Positions 19,055-26,213 of a stretch of DNA of 64,000 nucleotides are shown piece by piece. The stretch lies in the NCBI RefSeq assembly GCF_900099645.1, contig NZ_FMTL01000002.1, forward strand, positions 374,334 to 438,333, given 5' to 3'. Position 1 is the stretch's first letter, and each line of letters opens with the position of its first letter. The translations under genes and the position numbers were made by a program. The notes under the pieces were generated by a model, which had not been told where the DNA came from, did not search any database, and saw nothing but the letters and a program-made list of their open reading frames with translations. Source of the DNA: Pseudomonas peli (GTDB lineage Bacteria > Pseudomonadota > Gammaproteobacteria > Pseudomonadales > Pseudomonadaceae).

Positions 19055-19990
19055 TTGTCTGTTGTCCTGCCTGAGTGGGCGCCCCATGCCCCGTTGCGGC
19101 ACTTTCCGTTGGATTGGTCGGTGGCTGCTGGAGTTGAGCTGGCGGTGCTGCGCCTTGACCTGCTCGACCCACTCATCAGCGGTAATAAATGGTTCAAGCT
19201 CACCCATCATCTGCGCGCTGCAGAGGTCGCTGGCGCCTCGGGCGTGATCAGCCTGGGCGGCGCGCACTCCAATCATCTGCATGCACTTGCTGCCGCCGGT
19301 CAGCGTTTCAACTTTCAAACGGTCGGGCTTTTGCGCGGTCACCCGCAGCAGACGCCAACGGTGACCGATCTGCAGGCCTTCGGCATGCAGCTGCATTGGC
19401 TGGGCTATGCGGGTTATCGCGCTCGGCATGCGGCTGATTTCTGGTTGCCATGGCAAGCGCTTTATCCGGGTTTCTATCCAGTGCCGGAGGGCGGTGGTGG
19501 TCTGCCGGGTGCGCTGGGGTGTATGGGCTTGGTGCAGCACGTTCGCCAGCAGCTTCCAGCTCTGGGGTGGGCTGATTACGATGCCTGGTGGTTGGCAGCA
19601 GGCACGGGCACCACGCTGGCCGGTTTGCTGCTCGGTGAAGCGGCTGCGCATCCGGTGCATGCGGCGCTCGCTGTACCGGCGGATCATGGCGTCGAGCAGC
19701 AGGTGCAAACGATTATTCAGGCGGCCGGTATGCCGGTGGGGTCTTATCAGCTGCATGAGGCCAGCCGTGGTGGATTTGCCAAGGTGGATGCTGAATTGCT
19801 CCATTTTATGCAGGCGGCAGAAACGCAGAGTGGTGTGCCGCTGGAGCCGCTGTATACCGCCAAGGCATTAATGGCGTTGCGCCAGCAGGTCGAGGCCGGT
19901 TACTTTGCTCGCGGCAGTCGTTTGGTGTTTGTGCACACGGGCGGCTTGCAGGGCCGTGCCGCGGCCTTGCAGCAGGCGGCGAAAGCATGA
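19055..19990 (+). CDS. PLP-dependent ACC deaminase/D-cysteine desulfhydrase family enzyme
   Basis: A fold-type II pyridoxal-phosphate enzyme of 311 aa. The Schiff-base lysine lies in SGNKWFKL (about residue 48), followed by the phosphate and substrate loop SLGGAHSNH. The glycine-rich stretch AAGTGTTLAGLLLG binds the cofactor phosphate. The family includes ACC deaminases and D-cysteine desulfhydrases; the sequence alone does not fix the substrate. The only start giving full length is TTG at 19055, 2 bases after the previous stop, with no good ribosome-binding site, so translation may depend on the upstream gene. Confidence 0.82.
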   Translation: MSVVLPEWAPHAPLRHFPLDWSVAAGVELAVLRLDLLDPLISGNKWFKLTHHLRAAEVAGASGVISLGGAHSNHLHALAAAGQRFNFQTVGLLRGHPQQTPTVTDLQAFGMQLHWLGYAGYRARHAADFWLPWQALYPGFYPVPEGGGGLPGALGCMGLVQHVRQQLPALGWADYDAWWLAAGTGTTLAGLLLGEAAAHPVHAALAVPADHGVEQQVQTIIQAAGMPVGSYQLHEASRGGFAKVDAELLHFMQAAETQSGVPLEPLYTAKALMALRQQVEAGYFARGSRLVFVHTGGLQGRAAALQQAAKA

Positions 19991-20043
19991 TCGGCCGATT
20001 AACCCAGCTACACTGAACTTCACCAGCGGAGCCTGGATACTCC

Positions 20044-21153
20044 ATGAGCGAACCTCTTAACCCCGAACAGTTGCGCAGCCTGACGCCACTCAATGTGCTG
20101 TCTGAACAGCAATGGCGCGAATTGCGTGCGCAGTTGGTGCCGCAACCGTTGTTGGCGGGTCAGTTGTTGTTTCGTCCGGGGGATCAGGCGCGGCTGACCT
20201 ATTACCTGCTGGCGGGTGAGCTATTGCTGCAATCGGTCGATGGCCAGGCGCAGCGCTTGCAGGCTGGCAGTGAGGCCAGTTGTCACCCGTTGTCGCCGAG
20301 CCTGCCGCGCTTGCACGAAGCGCGGGCGCTGACTGATGTCAGTGTGCTGGCGTTGGACACCGCGACCCTCAATCGGCTGCTGACCTGGCGCCTGGCTTAT
20401 CAGGATCTGCTACTCGAACTGGGGCAGGATCATGCCGAAGTCGAATGGTTGGAACGCCTGCTAGAAAACCCACTGTTTGCCAAGGTGCCGCCGTCTAACG
20501 TACGCGCTATGTTGGCACGCCTGCAGCGTGTCGAGCTGGCCGCAGGCAGTACAGTGCTGCAGGAGGGTGATATCGGTGACAGCTGCTATTTCCTGAAAAA
20601 TGGTCGGGCTGAGGTGATCCGCGGTGCGGGCAGCGCTCAGCAGGTGTTGGCCGAGCTGGAGATCGGCGCCTGCTTTGGTGAGGAGGCCTTGCTGGCCGAC
20701 AGCCCGCGCAATGCCACGGTGACCATGCTGGAAGATGGTGTGGTACTGCGTCTGGATCGTCAGGATTTCTTTGCGTTGCTGAAGGCTCCGGTGGTCGATG
20801 AGGTGTCGCTCGGCGAAGCATCACGTTTGCTGGCGGCGGGTGCGCAGTGGTTGGATGTGCGTCTGCAGGAAGAATACGAGCGTGCCCATGCGCTGCAGTC
20901 GCTGAATATGCCGTTGCAATTGCTGCGTCTGAAAGCGCGCTTACTGGATAAGACGCGTACTTATCTGTGTTACTGCGACAGCGGCAAGCGCAGCAGCAGT
21001 GCAGTGTTTCTACTTTCGCAGCTTGGCTACCGCGCCTATGCACTGCGTGATGGGGTGGATGCCTTGCCGGCGGTCCAGCGTGATGCGCTGCTCTGTGAGA
21101 GTGGTTCGGGCTATCTCGCGCGCTCGGGCGGTCGAACCGAGCGCAGCCTCTGA
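20044..21153 (+). CDS. Cyclic-nucleotide-binding and rhodanese fusion protein
   Basis: A 369-aa soluble protein. The N-terminus contains a degenerate cNMP-binding-like domain (about 20-120). A second, better preserved one (about 145-255) has VLQEGDIGDSCYFLKNGRAEV and GACFGEEALLADSPRNATVTML, the phosphate-binding cassette. The C-terminus is a rhodanese domain (about 258-350) with WLDVRLQEEYERAHA and active-site loop CYCDSGKRSSSA, which has a Cys in the catalytic position. No DNA-binding domain was seen. A cyclic nucleotide may regulate sulfur transfer or a protein interaction; this is inference. Confidence 0.85.
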   Translation: MSEPLNPEQLRSLTPLNVLSEQQWRELRAQLVPQPLLAGQLLFRPGDQARLTYYLLAGELLLQSVDGQAQRLQAGSEASCHPLSPSLPRLHEARALTDVSVLALDTATLNRLLTWRLAYQDLLLELGQDHAEVEWLERLLENPLFAKVPPSNVRAMLARLQRVELAAGSTVLQEGDIGDSCYFLKNGRAEVIRGAGSAQQVLAELEIGACFGEEALLADSPRNATVTMLEDGVVLRLDRQDFFALLKAPVVDEVSLGEASRLLAAGAQWLDVRLQEEYERAHALQSLNMPLQLLRLKARLLDKTRTYLCYCDSGKRSSSAVFLLSQLGYRAYALRDGVDALPAVQRDALLCESGSGYLARSGGRTERSL

Positions 21154-21154
21154 G

Positions 21155-22102
21155 CTAGTCGCCCGGTTGCGCGGGCCAGTGGTCATTGACCAAAAATACT
21201 CGCTCGGCTTCCAGCCAATCATTCTGTGGGCCTTCAATCAGGCATACGAGCAGCTGTGCGTTAGCATCGCTCGGTAGCGCCGCAAGCCATTGATTGAAAT
21301 GCTCCCGCGACCATAAACACGCTTCTTCAATACACGCAGGCGCTAGCCAGGCGTGACGGTCCAATGGCTGCCATTGACCAGGTGTGTGCATGGCAAAATC
21401 GCTCCAGTCAGCACGATGCAGCCAACGCCCACGCAGGTGTTCAGGGTTGCCCTCTGCCGGCGCGGCATAGGATGGCTGCTGCCAGGGATAGAACAGATAA
21501 CCGCCCAGCCACAGCGCCGCCTGCGGCCGTTGAATATTCAGCTCGGATAAGCGCTGTTGGGCTTCGGCGCGGGTCGACAACGGCAACTGGTGCTGGCCTA
21601 GATGCGTCAGCTTGAGATCCAGGCGGTCGTGGCTGCCGGGGCCTAGCCAGTGCGCCAGATCCGTGCCATTGCACGACGGTTGGCCCAGGTACAGTTTGAT
21701 GGCCAACTCCAGGTGATGCACGCCTTCCTCGTCACGCAGCAGCATGTCCAGCTCACCCAGGGTATGACCGTGTTGGCGGATGGGCAGGTTGGCGGCCAGT
21801 ACCTCGACACCCGGCGCGGCATGCAGGGCAAACTGCCAGAGCCGTTCGTAATACAGCCCCAGACGGCGTATTGATCGTTGGCTTAGCCACTGCTGCAAAT
21901 CATGGCTGTCGGCATCCAGGCTCAGGAGCCAGTCCGCCAAAGCGTCGGGTTGCTGGCTCCAGCGACTGGCCTGGAGAGGATGACGCTGTGGCCAGGGTGT
22001 TTGCGCCAGCAGCGGTGGTGAAAGCAGCGCCCAGGCCAGGTCGCGTACAGCAGGCTGGCGCAGCTGCGAAGGCAGGTTGGTGAGCAGAGGAAAGGGCGTC
22101 AT
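21155..22102 (-). CDS. DUF1853 family protein
   Basis: Protein of 315 aa if started at ATG 22102 (MTPFPLLTNLPSQLRQPAVRDLAWALLSPPLL). In-frame starts further upstream (22147 and 22171) exist, and none has a clear Shine-Dalgarno site, so the N-terminus is uncertain. The family signature includes RLGLYYERLWQFAL and a nuclease-like LGELDMLLRDEEGVHHLELAIKLYLG. The D-[ML]-x-E-[LA]-x-[IVL]-K pattern resembles a PD-(D/E)XK-type core, which is inference. It converges on the cNMP/rhodanese gene (stops 1 base apart) and diverges from nadK. Confidence 0.82.
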   Translation of the reverse strand: MTPFPLLTNLPSQLRQPAVRDLAWALLSPPLLAQTPWPQRHPLQASRWSQQPDALADWLLSLDADSHDLQQWLSQRSIRRLGLYYERLWQFALHAAPGVEVLAANLPIRQHGHTLGELDMLLRDEEGVHHLELAIKLYLGQPSCNGTDLAHWLGPGSHDRLDLKLTHLGQHQLPLSTRAEAQQRLSELNIQRPQAALWLGGYLFYPWQQPSYAAPAEGNPEHLRGRWLHRADWSDFAMHTPGQWQPLDRHAWLAPACIEEACLWSREHFNQWLAALPSDANAQLLVCLIEGPQNDWLEAERVFLVNDHWPAQPGD

Positions 22103-22220
22103 GTTGCGAGCATAGCGCTTCAAGGCTAATTGGCGTCGACTGCGCATCGGTGCGGCGGGTTTAAAAACCATTCACGCGTTCTCAACGGGTTGTTAATCGA
22201 TGCCATAGGCAGTCAGCGGT

Positions 22221-22250
22221 TTGCCGCTGCCATGGGCTTTCGCCCATAAT
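22221..22250 (+). promoter_or_regulatory. Candidate sigma-70 promoter of nadK
   Basis: TTGCCG (22221-22226) and CATAAT (22245-22250) with an 18-base spacer, 35 bases before the nadK start. Both boxes are close to consensus. Confidence 0.45.
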
Positions 22251-22285
22251 CCGACCCATTAGATCCAGAGCCTGGCGGGAGCACC

Positions 22286-23173
22286 ATGGAGCAGTTTCGT
22301 AATATCGGCATCATCGGTCGACTGGGCAGCACCCAGGTTCTCGACACCATTCGCCGGCTGAAGAAATTTCTGCTCGCTCGTCACCTGCATGTGATCCTCG
22401 AAGACACCATTGCCGAAGTGCTGCCGGGCCATGGCTTGCAGACCTCGTCACGCAAAATTCTCGGCGAAGTGTGCGACCTGGTCATCGTGGTTGGCGGCGA
22501 CGGCAGCATGCTCGGCGCCGCCCGCGCCCTGGCGCGGCATAAGGTGCCGGTGCTGGGCGTCAACCGTGGCAGCCTGGGCTTTCTCACCGATATTCGCCCC
22601 GATGAACTGGAAGTCAAAGTGGCCCAGGTGCTCGAAGGGCATTATCTGACCGAAAACCGCTTTCTACTGGAGGCCGAGGTGCGCCGTAATGGCGAGGCCA
22701 TCGGCCAGGGCGATGCACTCAACGATGTGGTGCTGCACCCGGGTAAGTCCACGCGGATGATCGAGTTCGAGCTGTTTATCGACGGCCAGTTTGTTTGCAG
22801 CCAGAAGGCCGACGGTTTGATTGTCGCCACACCGACCGGCTCCACGGCCTATGCGCTGTCTGCCGGCGGGCCGATCATGCACCCCAAGCTGGACGCCATC
22901 GTGATTGTGCCGATGTACCCGCACACGCTGTCCAGTCGGCCGATTGTGGTGGATGGCAACAGCGAGCTGAAAATCGTCGTGTCCAAGGATCTGCAGCTGT
23001 ATCCGCAGGTTTCCTGTGATGGACAGAATCACTTCACCTGCGCCCCCGGTGACACGGTCACTGTGGCTAAACGGCCGCAGAAGCTGCGCCTGATTCATCC
23101 GCTGGATCACAACTATTACGAAGTCTGTCGGAACAAGTTGGGCTGGGGTAGCCGGCTTGGCGGGGGGGCTTGA
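22286..23173 (+). CDS. nadK: NAD kinase
   Basis: Phosphorylates NAD to NADP in the cytoplasm (295 aa, typical length). The catalytic GGDG motif is in VVVGGDGSMLGAARAL, followed by GVNRGSLGFLTD. The NAD-binding ADGLIVATPTGSTAY and SLSAGGPI-like blocks and the C-terminal SCDGQ motif are all present. Its stop codon overlaps the start of the next gene (TGATG), so the two are translationally coupled. Confidence 0.96.
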   Translation: MEQFRNIGIIGRLGSTQVLDTIRRLKKFLLARHLHVILEDTIAEVLPGHGLQTSSRKILGEVCDLVIVVGGDGSMLGAARALARHKVPVLGVNRGSLGFLTDIRPDELEVKVAQVLEGHYLTENRFLLEAEVRRNGEAIGQGDALNDVVLHPGKSTRMIEFELFIDGQFVCSQKADGLIVATPTGSTAYALSAGGPIMHPKLDAIVIVPMYPHTLSSRPIVVDGNSELKIVVSKDLQLYPQVSCDGQNHFTCAPGDTVTVAKRPQKLRLIHPLDHNYYEVCRNKLGWGSRLGGGA

Positions 23174-24147
23174 TGCACCTCGATCCCGCTCGCGGTTACG
23201 ACCTGATCGGCGATATCCATGGCTGCGCAAAAACCTTGGAACGCCTGCTCAGCAGCCTGGGCTACCGCCAGCAGGCCGGGGTGTGGCAGCACCCTAAGCG
23301 TATGGCGATCTTTCTAGGGGATCTGGTCGATCGTGGCCCGCGTATCCGTGAAGCGTTGCACCTGGTGCGCGATATGGTCACGGCCGGACAGGCGCTGTGC
23401 ATCATGGGTAACCATGAGTTCAATGCCTTGGCCTGGAGTACACCGGCCGCGCCTGGCAGCGGTCGGCAGTTTGTCCGTGAGCACACGCCACGGCATGCGC
23501 GGCTGATCAAGGAAACCCTGGAGCAGTTCGACGCTTACCCGGCGGAGTGGCAGGGTTTTCTCGACTGGTTCTACGAGTTACCGCTGTTTATCGATGCTGG
23601 GCATTTCCGTGTGGTCCATGCCTGTTGGGACGACAGCCTGATTGAGCCGTTGCGTGCGCAGTTTGCCGATGGCTGCATCGATGAGCATTTTCTCCAGGCC
23701 GCCGCCGTGCATGGCAGTTTTGCCAATACCGCGCTGGATCGACTGCTGCGCGGCACTGATATGCGTTTGCCACATGGCATGACCCTGACCAGCGATGACG
23801 GCTTTACCCGCGCGCACTTTCGCACCAAATTCTGGGAAGAAGACCCACAAACTTACGGCGATATCGTCTTCCAGCCTGATGCTCTGCCGGAACTGGCAGC
23901 GCAGATGCCGCTCAGCGAGATGCAGAAAACCGAACTGCTTAAATACGGTGCTGATCAGCCGCTGCTGTTTGTTGGCCATTACTGGCGCAGCGGCAAACCA
24001 GCGCCGATTCGCAGCAACCTGGCCTGCCTGGATTACAGCGCCGTCTTGAACGGCAAACTGGTGGCCTATCGGTTGGATCAAGAGACGCGTCTGGAGGCCA
24101 GTAAGTTTGTGTGGGTCGATGTCGACAGTCCGGAGGCGCGGCCATGA
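23173..24147 (+). CDS. Metallophosphoesterase (calcineurin-like)
   Basis: A 324-aa metallophosphoesterase. The metal-binding motifs are DLIGDIHGC (about 11-19), FLGDLVDRGPR (about 48-58) and GNHE in IMGNHEFNALAW. The C-terminal HYWRSG-type block may complete the site. It resembles the symmetrical Ap4A hydrolase and PP1-like phosphatase group, but the exact substrate is unclear. Coupling to nadK suggests a role in nucleotide or NADP turnover (inference). The stop overlaps the next start (ATGA). Confidence 0.88.
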   Translation: MHLDPARGYDLIGDIHGCAKTLERLLSSLGYRQQAGVWQHPKRMAIFLGDLVDRGPRIREALHLVRDMVTAGQALCIMGNHEFNALAWSTPAAPGSGRQFVREHTPRHARLIKETLEQFDAYPAEWQGFLDWFYELPLFIDAGHFRVVHACWDDSLIEPLRAQFADGCIDEHFLQAAAVHGSFANTALDRLLRGTDMRLPHGMTLTSDDGFTRAHFRTKFWEEDPQTYGDIVFQPDALPELAAQMPLSEMQKTELLKYGADQPLLFVGHYWRSGKPAPIRSNLACLDYSAVLNGKLVAYRLDQETRLEASKFVWVDVDSPEARP

Positions 24148-25013
24148 ACGCAGTCGCGGCAATGCGTTTGCCTGAGCATGTCGATCTGAGTGGTTTTATT
24201 ACCTTGTTGCAGCGCTTAAAGGTGCCGCATCGGGTCGCGGAAGAGGCGGGCGAACAGGTGCTCTGGGTGCCCGGAGAGCAGTTAGCCGAGCAGGTGCGTG
24301 AGCTTTATGGGCGCTATCCGCAGGGCGATGCTGAGGTGTTGCTTGAGCCGTCACAGGCTTCTAAAAATAGTGCTCAGGGCTTTGTTCAGCAGCTGAAAAA
24401 CAGCCCGTTAACGGCAATCATGTTGGCGCTGACTTTCGTGGTCTTTGCTGTCACAGGTACAGGCGAGAATTACACGACAGTCCGCTGGTTTAGTTTTGTC
24501 GATTTTCGCATTCAGGATGGCCACATCTACCTCGCTTACCTGAATGAGACCCTGGCCAGCAGCCAATGGTGGCGCCTGTTGACGCCGATGTTGATCCATT
24601 TCGGCTGGTTGCATCTGGCCATGAACAGTCTCTGGTATTGGGAGCTGGGGCGGCGGATCGAGGCACGTCAGGGTGCCATGATGTTATTGGGGCTGAGCCT
24701 GCTGTTCAGTCTGACGGCCAATTTCGCCCAGTACCTGAATGCCGGCCCATCGCTGTTTGGCGGCTTGTCCGGGGTGCTGTATGGCTTACTTGGGCATTGC
24801 TGGATCTTCCAGCGGTTGGCACCTACTCCCGCCTATCGGCTGCCGCCAGGGGTATTGGTAATGATGCTGGCCTGGCTGCTGATCTGCATGACTGGCATCT
24901 TCGAGCTGCTGCAATTCGGCGCAATTGCTAACGCGGCGCATGTCGGCGGCCTGCTGGCCGGTTGCCTGACCGGGCTGCTCGGTGGCGCGCTGGCGCGTCG
25001 GCGACACAGTTAG
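24144..25013 (+). CDS. Rhomboid family intramembrane serine protease (GlpG-like)
   Basis: Integral membrane serine protease of 289 aa. An N-terminal cytoplasmic domain (about 1-95, as in GlpG) precedes six hydrophobic segments. The first periplasmic loop carries WWRLLTPMLIHFGWLHLAMN, corresponding to the WR and HxxxN region. The catalytic Ser is in GGLSGVLYGLLG (about residue 205) and the catalytic His in NAAHVGGLLAG (about residue 260). The start at 24144 overlaps the upstream stop by four bases, making it third in a coupled nadK-phosphoesterase-rhomboid set. Confidence 0.93.
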   Translation: MNAVAAMRLPEHVDLSGFITLLQRLKVPHRVAEEAGEQVLWVPGEQLAEQVRELYGRYPQGDAEVLLEPSQASKNSAQGFVQQLKNSPLTAIMLALTFVVFAVTGTGENYTTVRWFSFVDFRIQDGHIYLAYLNETLASSQWWRLLTPMLIHFGWLHLAMNSLWYWELGRRIEARQGAMMLLGLSLLFSLTANFAQYLNAGPSLFGGLSGVLYGLLGHCWIFQRLAPTPAYRLPPGVLVMMLAWLLICMTGIFELLQFGAIANAAHVGGLLAGCLTGLLGGALARRRHS

Positions 25014-25059
25014 TTCTTCTACAGGCTGGTAAACTGCCACTTTGCATTTGGAGGCGCGT

Positions 25060-25323
25060 ATGTCGTCCTTTCTTGAAGCGATTGAAAACATCACCCCTGA
25101 GATCTACCAGAGCCTGAAATTGGCTGTGGAAATTGGCAAATGGCCGGATGGCCGCAAGCTGACTCAGGAGCAGAAAGAGCTGACCCTGCAGGCGCTGATC
25201 GCCTGGGAAACGCACAACCTGCCGGAAGAAGAGCGCATCGGTTATATGGGCCCGCAGGAATGCAGCAGCAAATCCGCGCCTATCCCCAATCTGTTGTTCA
25301 AGTCCTCGGATACTCTGCACTGA
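25060..25323 (+). CDS. DUF1315 family protein (YeaC-like)
   Basis: Small 87-aa protein matching YeaC/DUF1315. The signature is the ITPEIYQSLKLAVEIGKWPDG segment followed by a RIGYMG and DTLH C-terminus. ATG at 25060 is preceded by TTGGAGGCG. Function unknown. The stop overlaps the start of the DUF2797 gene by one base (TGATG), so the two are probably co-translated. Confidence 0.88.
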   Translation: MSSFLEAIENITPEIYQSLKLAVEIGKWPDGRKLTQEQKELTLQALIAWETHNLPEEERIGYMGPQECSSKSAPIPNLLFKSSDTLH

Positions 25324-26159
25324 TGAGTGAGTTGGCCCGTGGTGCCCTGAGCAAAATGGCGGCGCAGCTGGATGCGCCGGTGCAATACAGCTTTCGCTTA
25401 GGCGATGAGCTGCTGCCGGTTAATCCGTTGATCGGTAAGACCCTGCGTCTGGAGTTTTTAGGCGCGATCCACTGCACCCACTGCGGGCGTAAAACCAAGA
25501 GCAGCTACAGCCAGGGTTATTGCTACCCCTGCATGCAGAAGCTGGCGCAGTGCGATATCTGCATCATGAGTCCGGAGCGCTGCCACTATGATGCAGGCAC
25601 CTGCCGTGAGCCGAGCTGGGGCGAGCAGTTCTGCATGACTGATCATGTGGTCTATCTGGCTAACTCCAGCGGCATTAAAGTCGGCATTACCCGGGCCACG
25701 CAGATCCCTACGCGTTGGATCGACCAGGGCGCGACTCAAGCGCTGCCGATTCTGCGGGTCGCCACGCGTCAGCAGTCTGGCTTTGTCGAAGACCTATTGC
25801 GTAGCCAGGTGGCGGATAAAACCAATTGGCGCGCCTTGCTCAAGGGCGATGCCGCGCCGGTGGATCTGCTTGCCGTACGCGAGCAGCTGTTTGCCACGTG
25901 CAGCAGTGGGCTGACCGAGTTGCAGCAGCGCTTTGGCATCCAGGCCATTCAGCCGCTCAGTGATCAGCCGGTGGTGCAGATCAGTTATCCGATTGACGCC
26001 TACCCGGCCAAGATCACCAGCTTCAATCTGGACAAGAATCCGCTGGCCGAAGGCACCTTGCTGGGCATCAAGGGCCAGTACCTGATGTTCGATACCGGCG
26101 TGATTAACATCCGCAAATACACCGCTTACCAGCTGGCCGTCCACGAACTGGCCGCCTGA
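25323..26159 (+). CDS. DUF2797 family zinc-ribbon protein
   Basis: 278-aa protein. The N-terminal third has Cys pairs CTHCGRKT, CYPCMQK, CDICIMSPERC and C in AGTCREP, which could bind one or two zinc ions. A conserved block follows: DHVVYLANSSGIKVGITRATQIPTRWIDQGA. Its pattern (VYL, then a short turn, then KVGIT, then R) resembles the GIY-YIG/T5orf172 nuclease core. This similarity is my inference, and the catalytic residues are not certain. Start at 25323 overlaps the upstream stop. Confidence 0.85.
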   Translation: MSELARGALSKMAAQLDAPVQYSFRLGDELLPVNPLIGKTLRLEFLGAIHCTHCGRKTKSSYSQGYCYPCMQKLAQCDICIMSPERCHYDAGTCREPSWGEQFCMTDHVVYLANSSGIKVGITRATQIPTRWIDQGATQALPILRVATRQQSGFVEDLLRSQVADKTNWRALLKGDAAPVDLLAVREQLFATCSSGLTELQQRFGIQAIQPLSDQPVVQISYPIDAYPAKITSFNLDKNPLAEGTLLGIKGQYLMFDTGVINIRKYTAYQLAVHELAA

Positions 26160-26213
26160 GTTACTTATTCGCGAACCCGGCGCCCGCGCGCCGCAGACAA
26201 AGGGCCACAAGCC

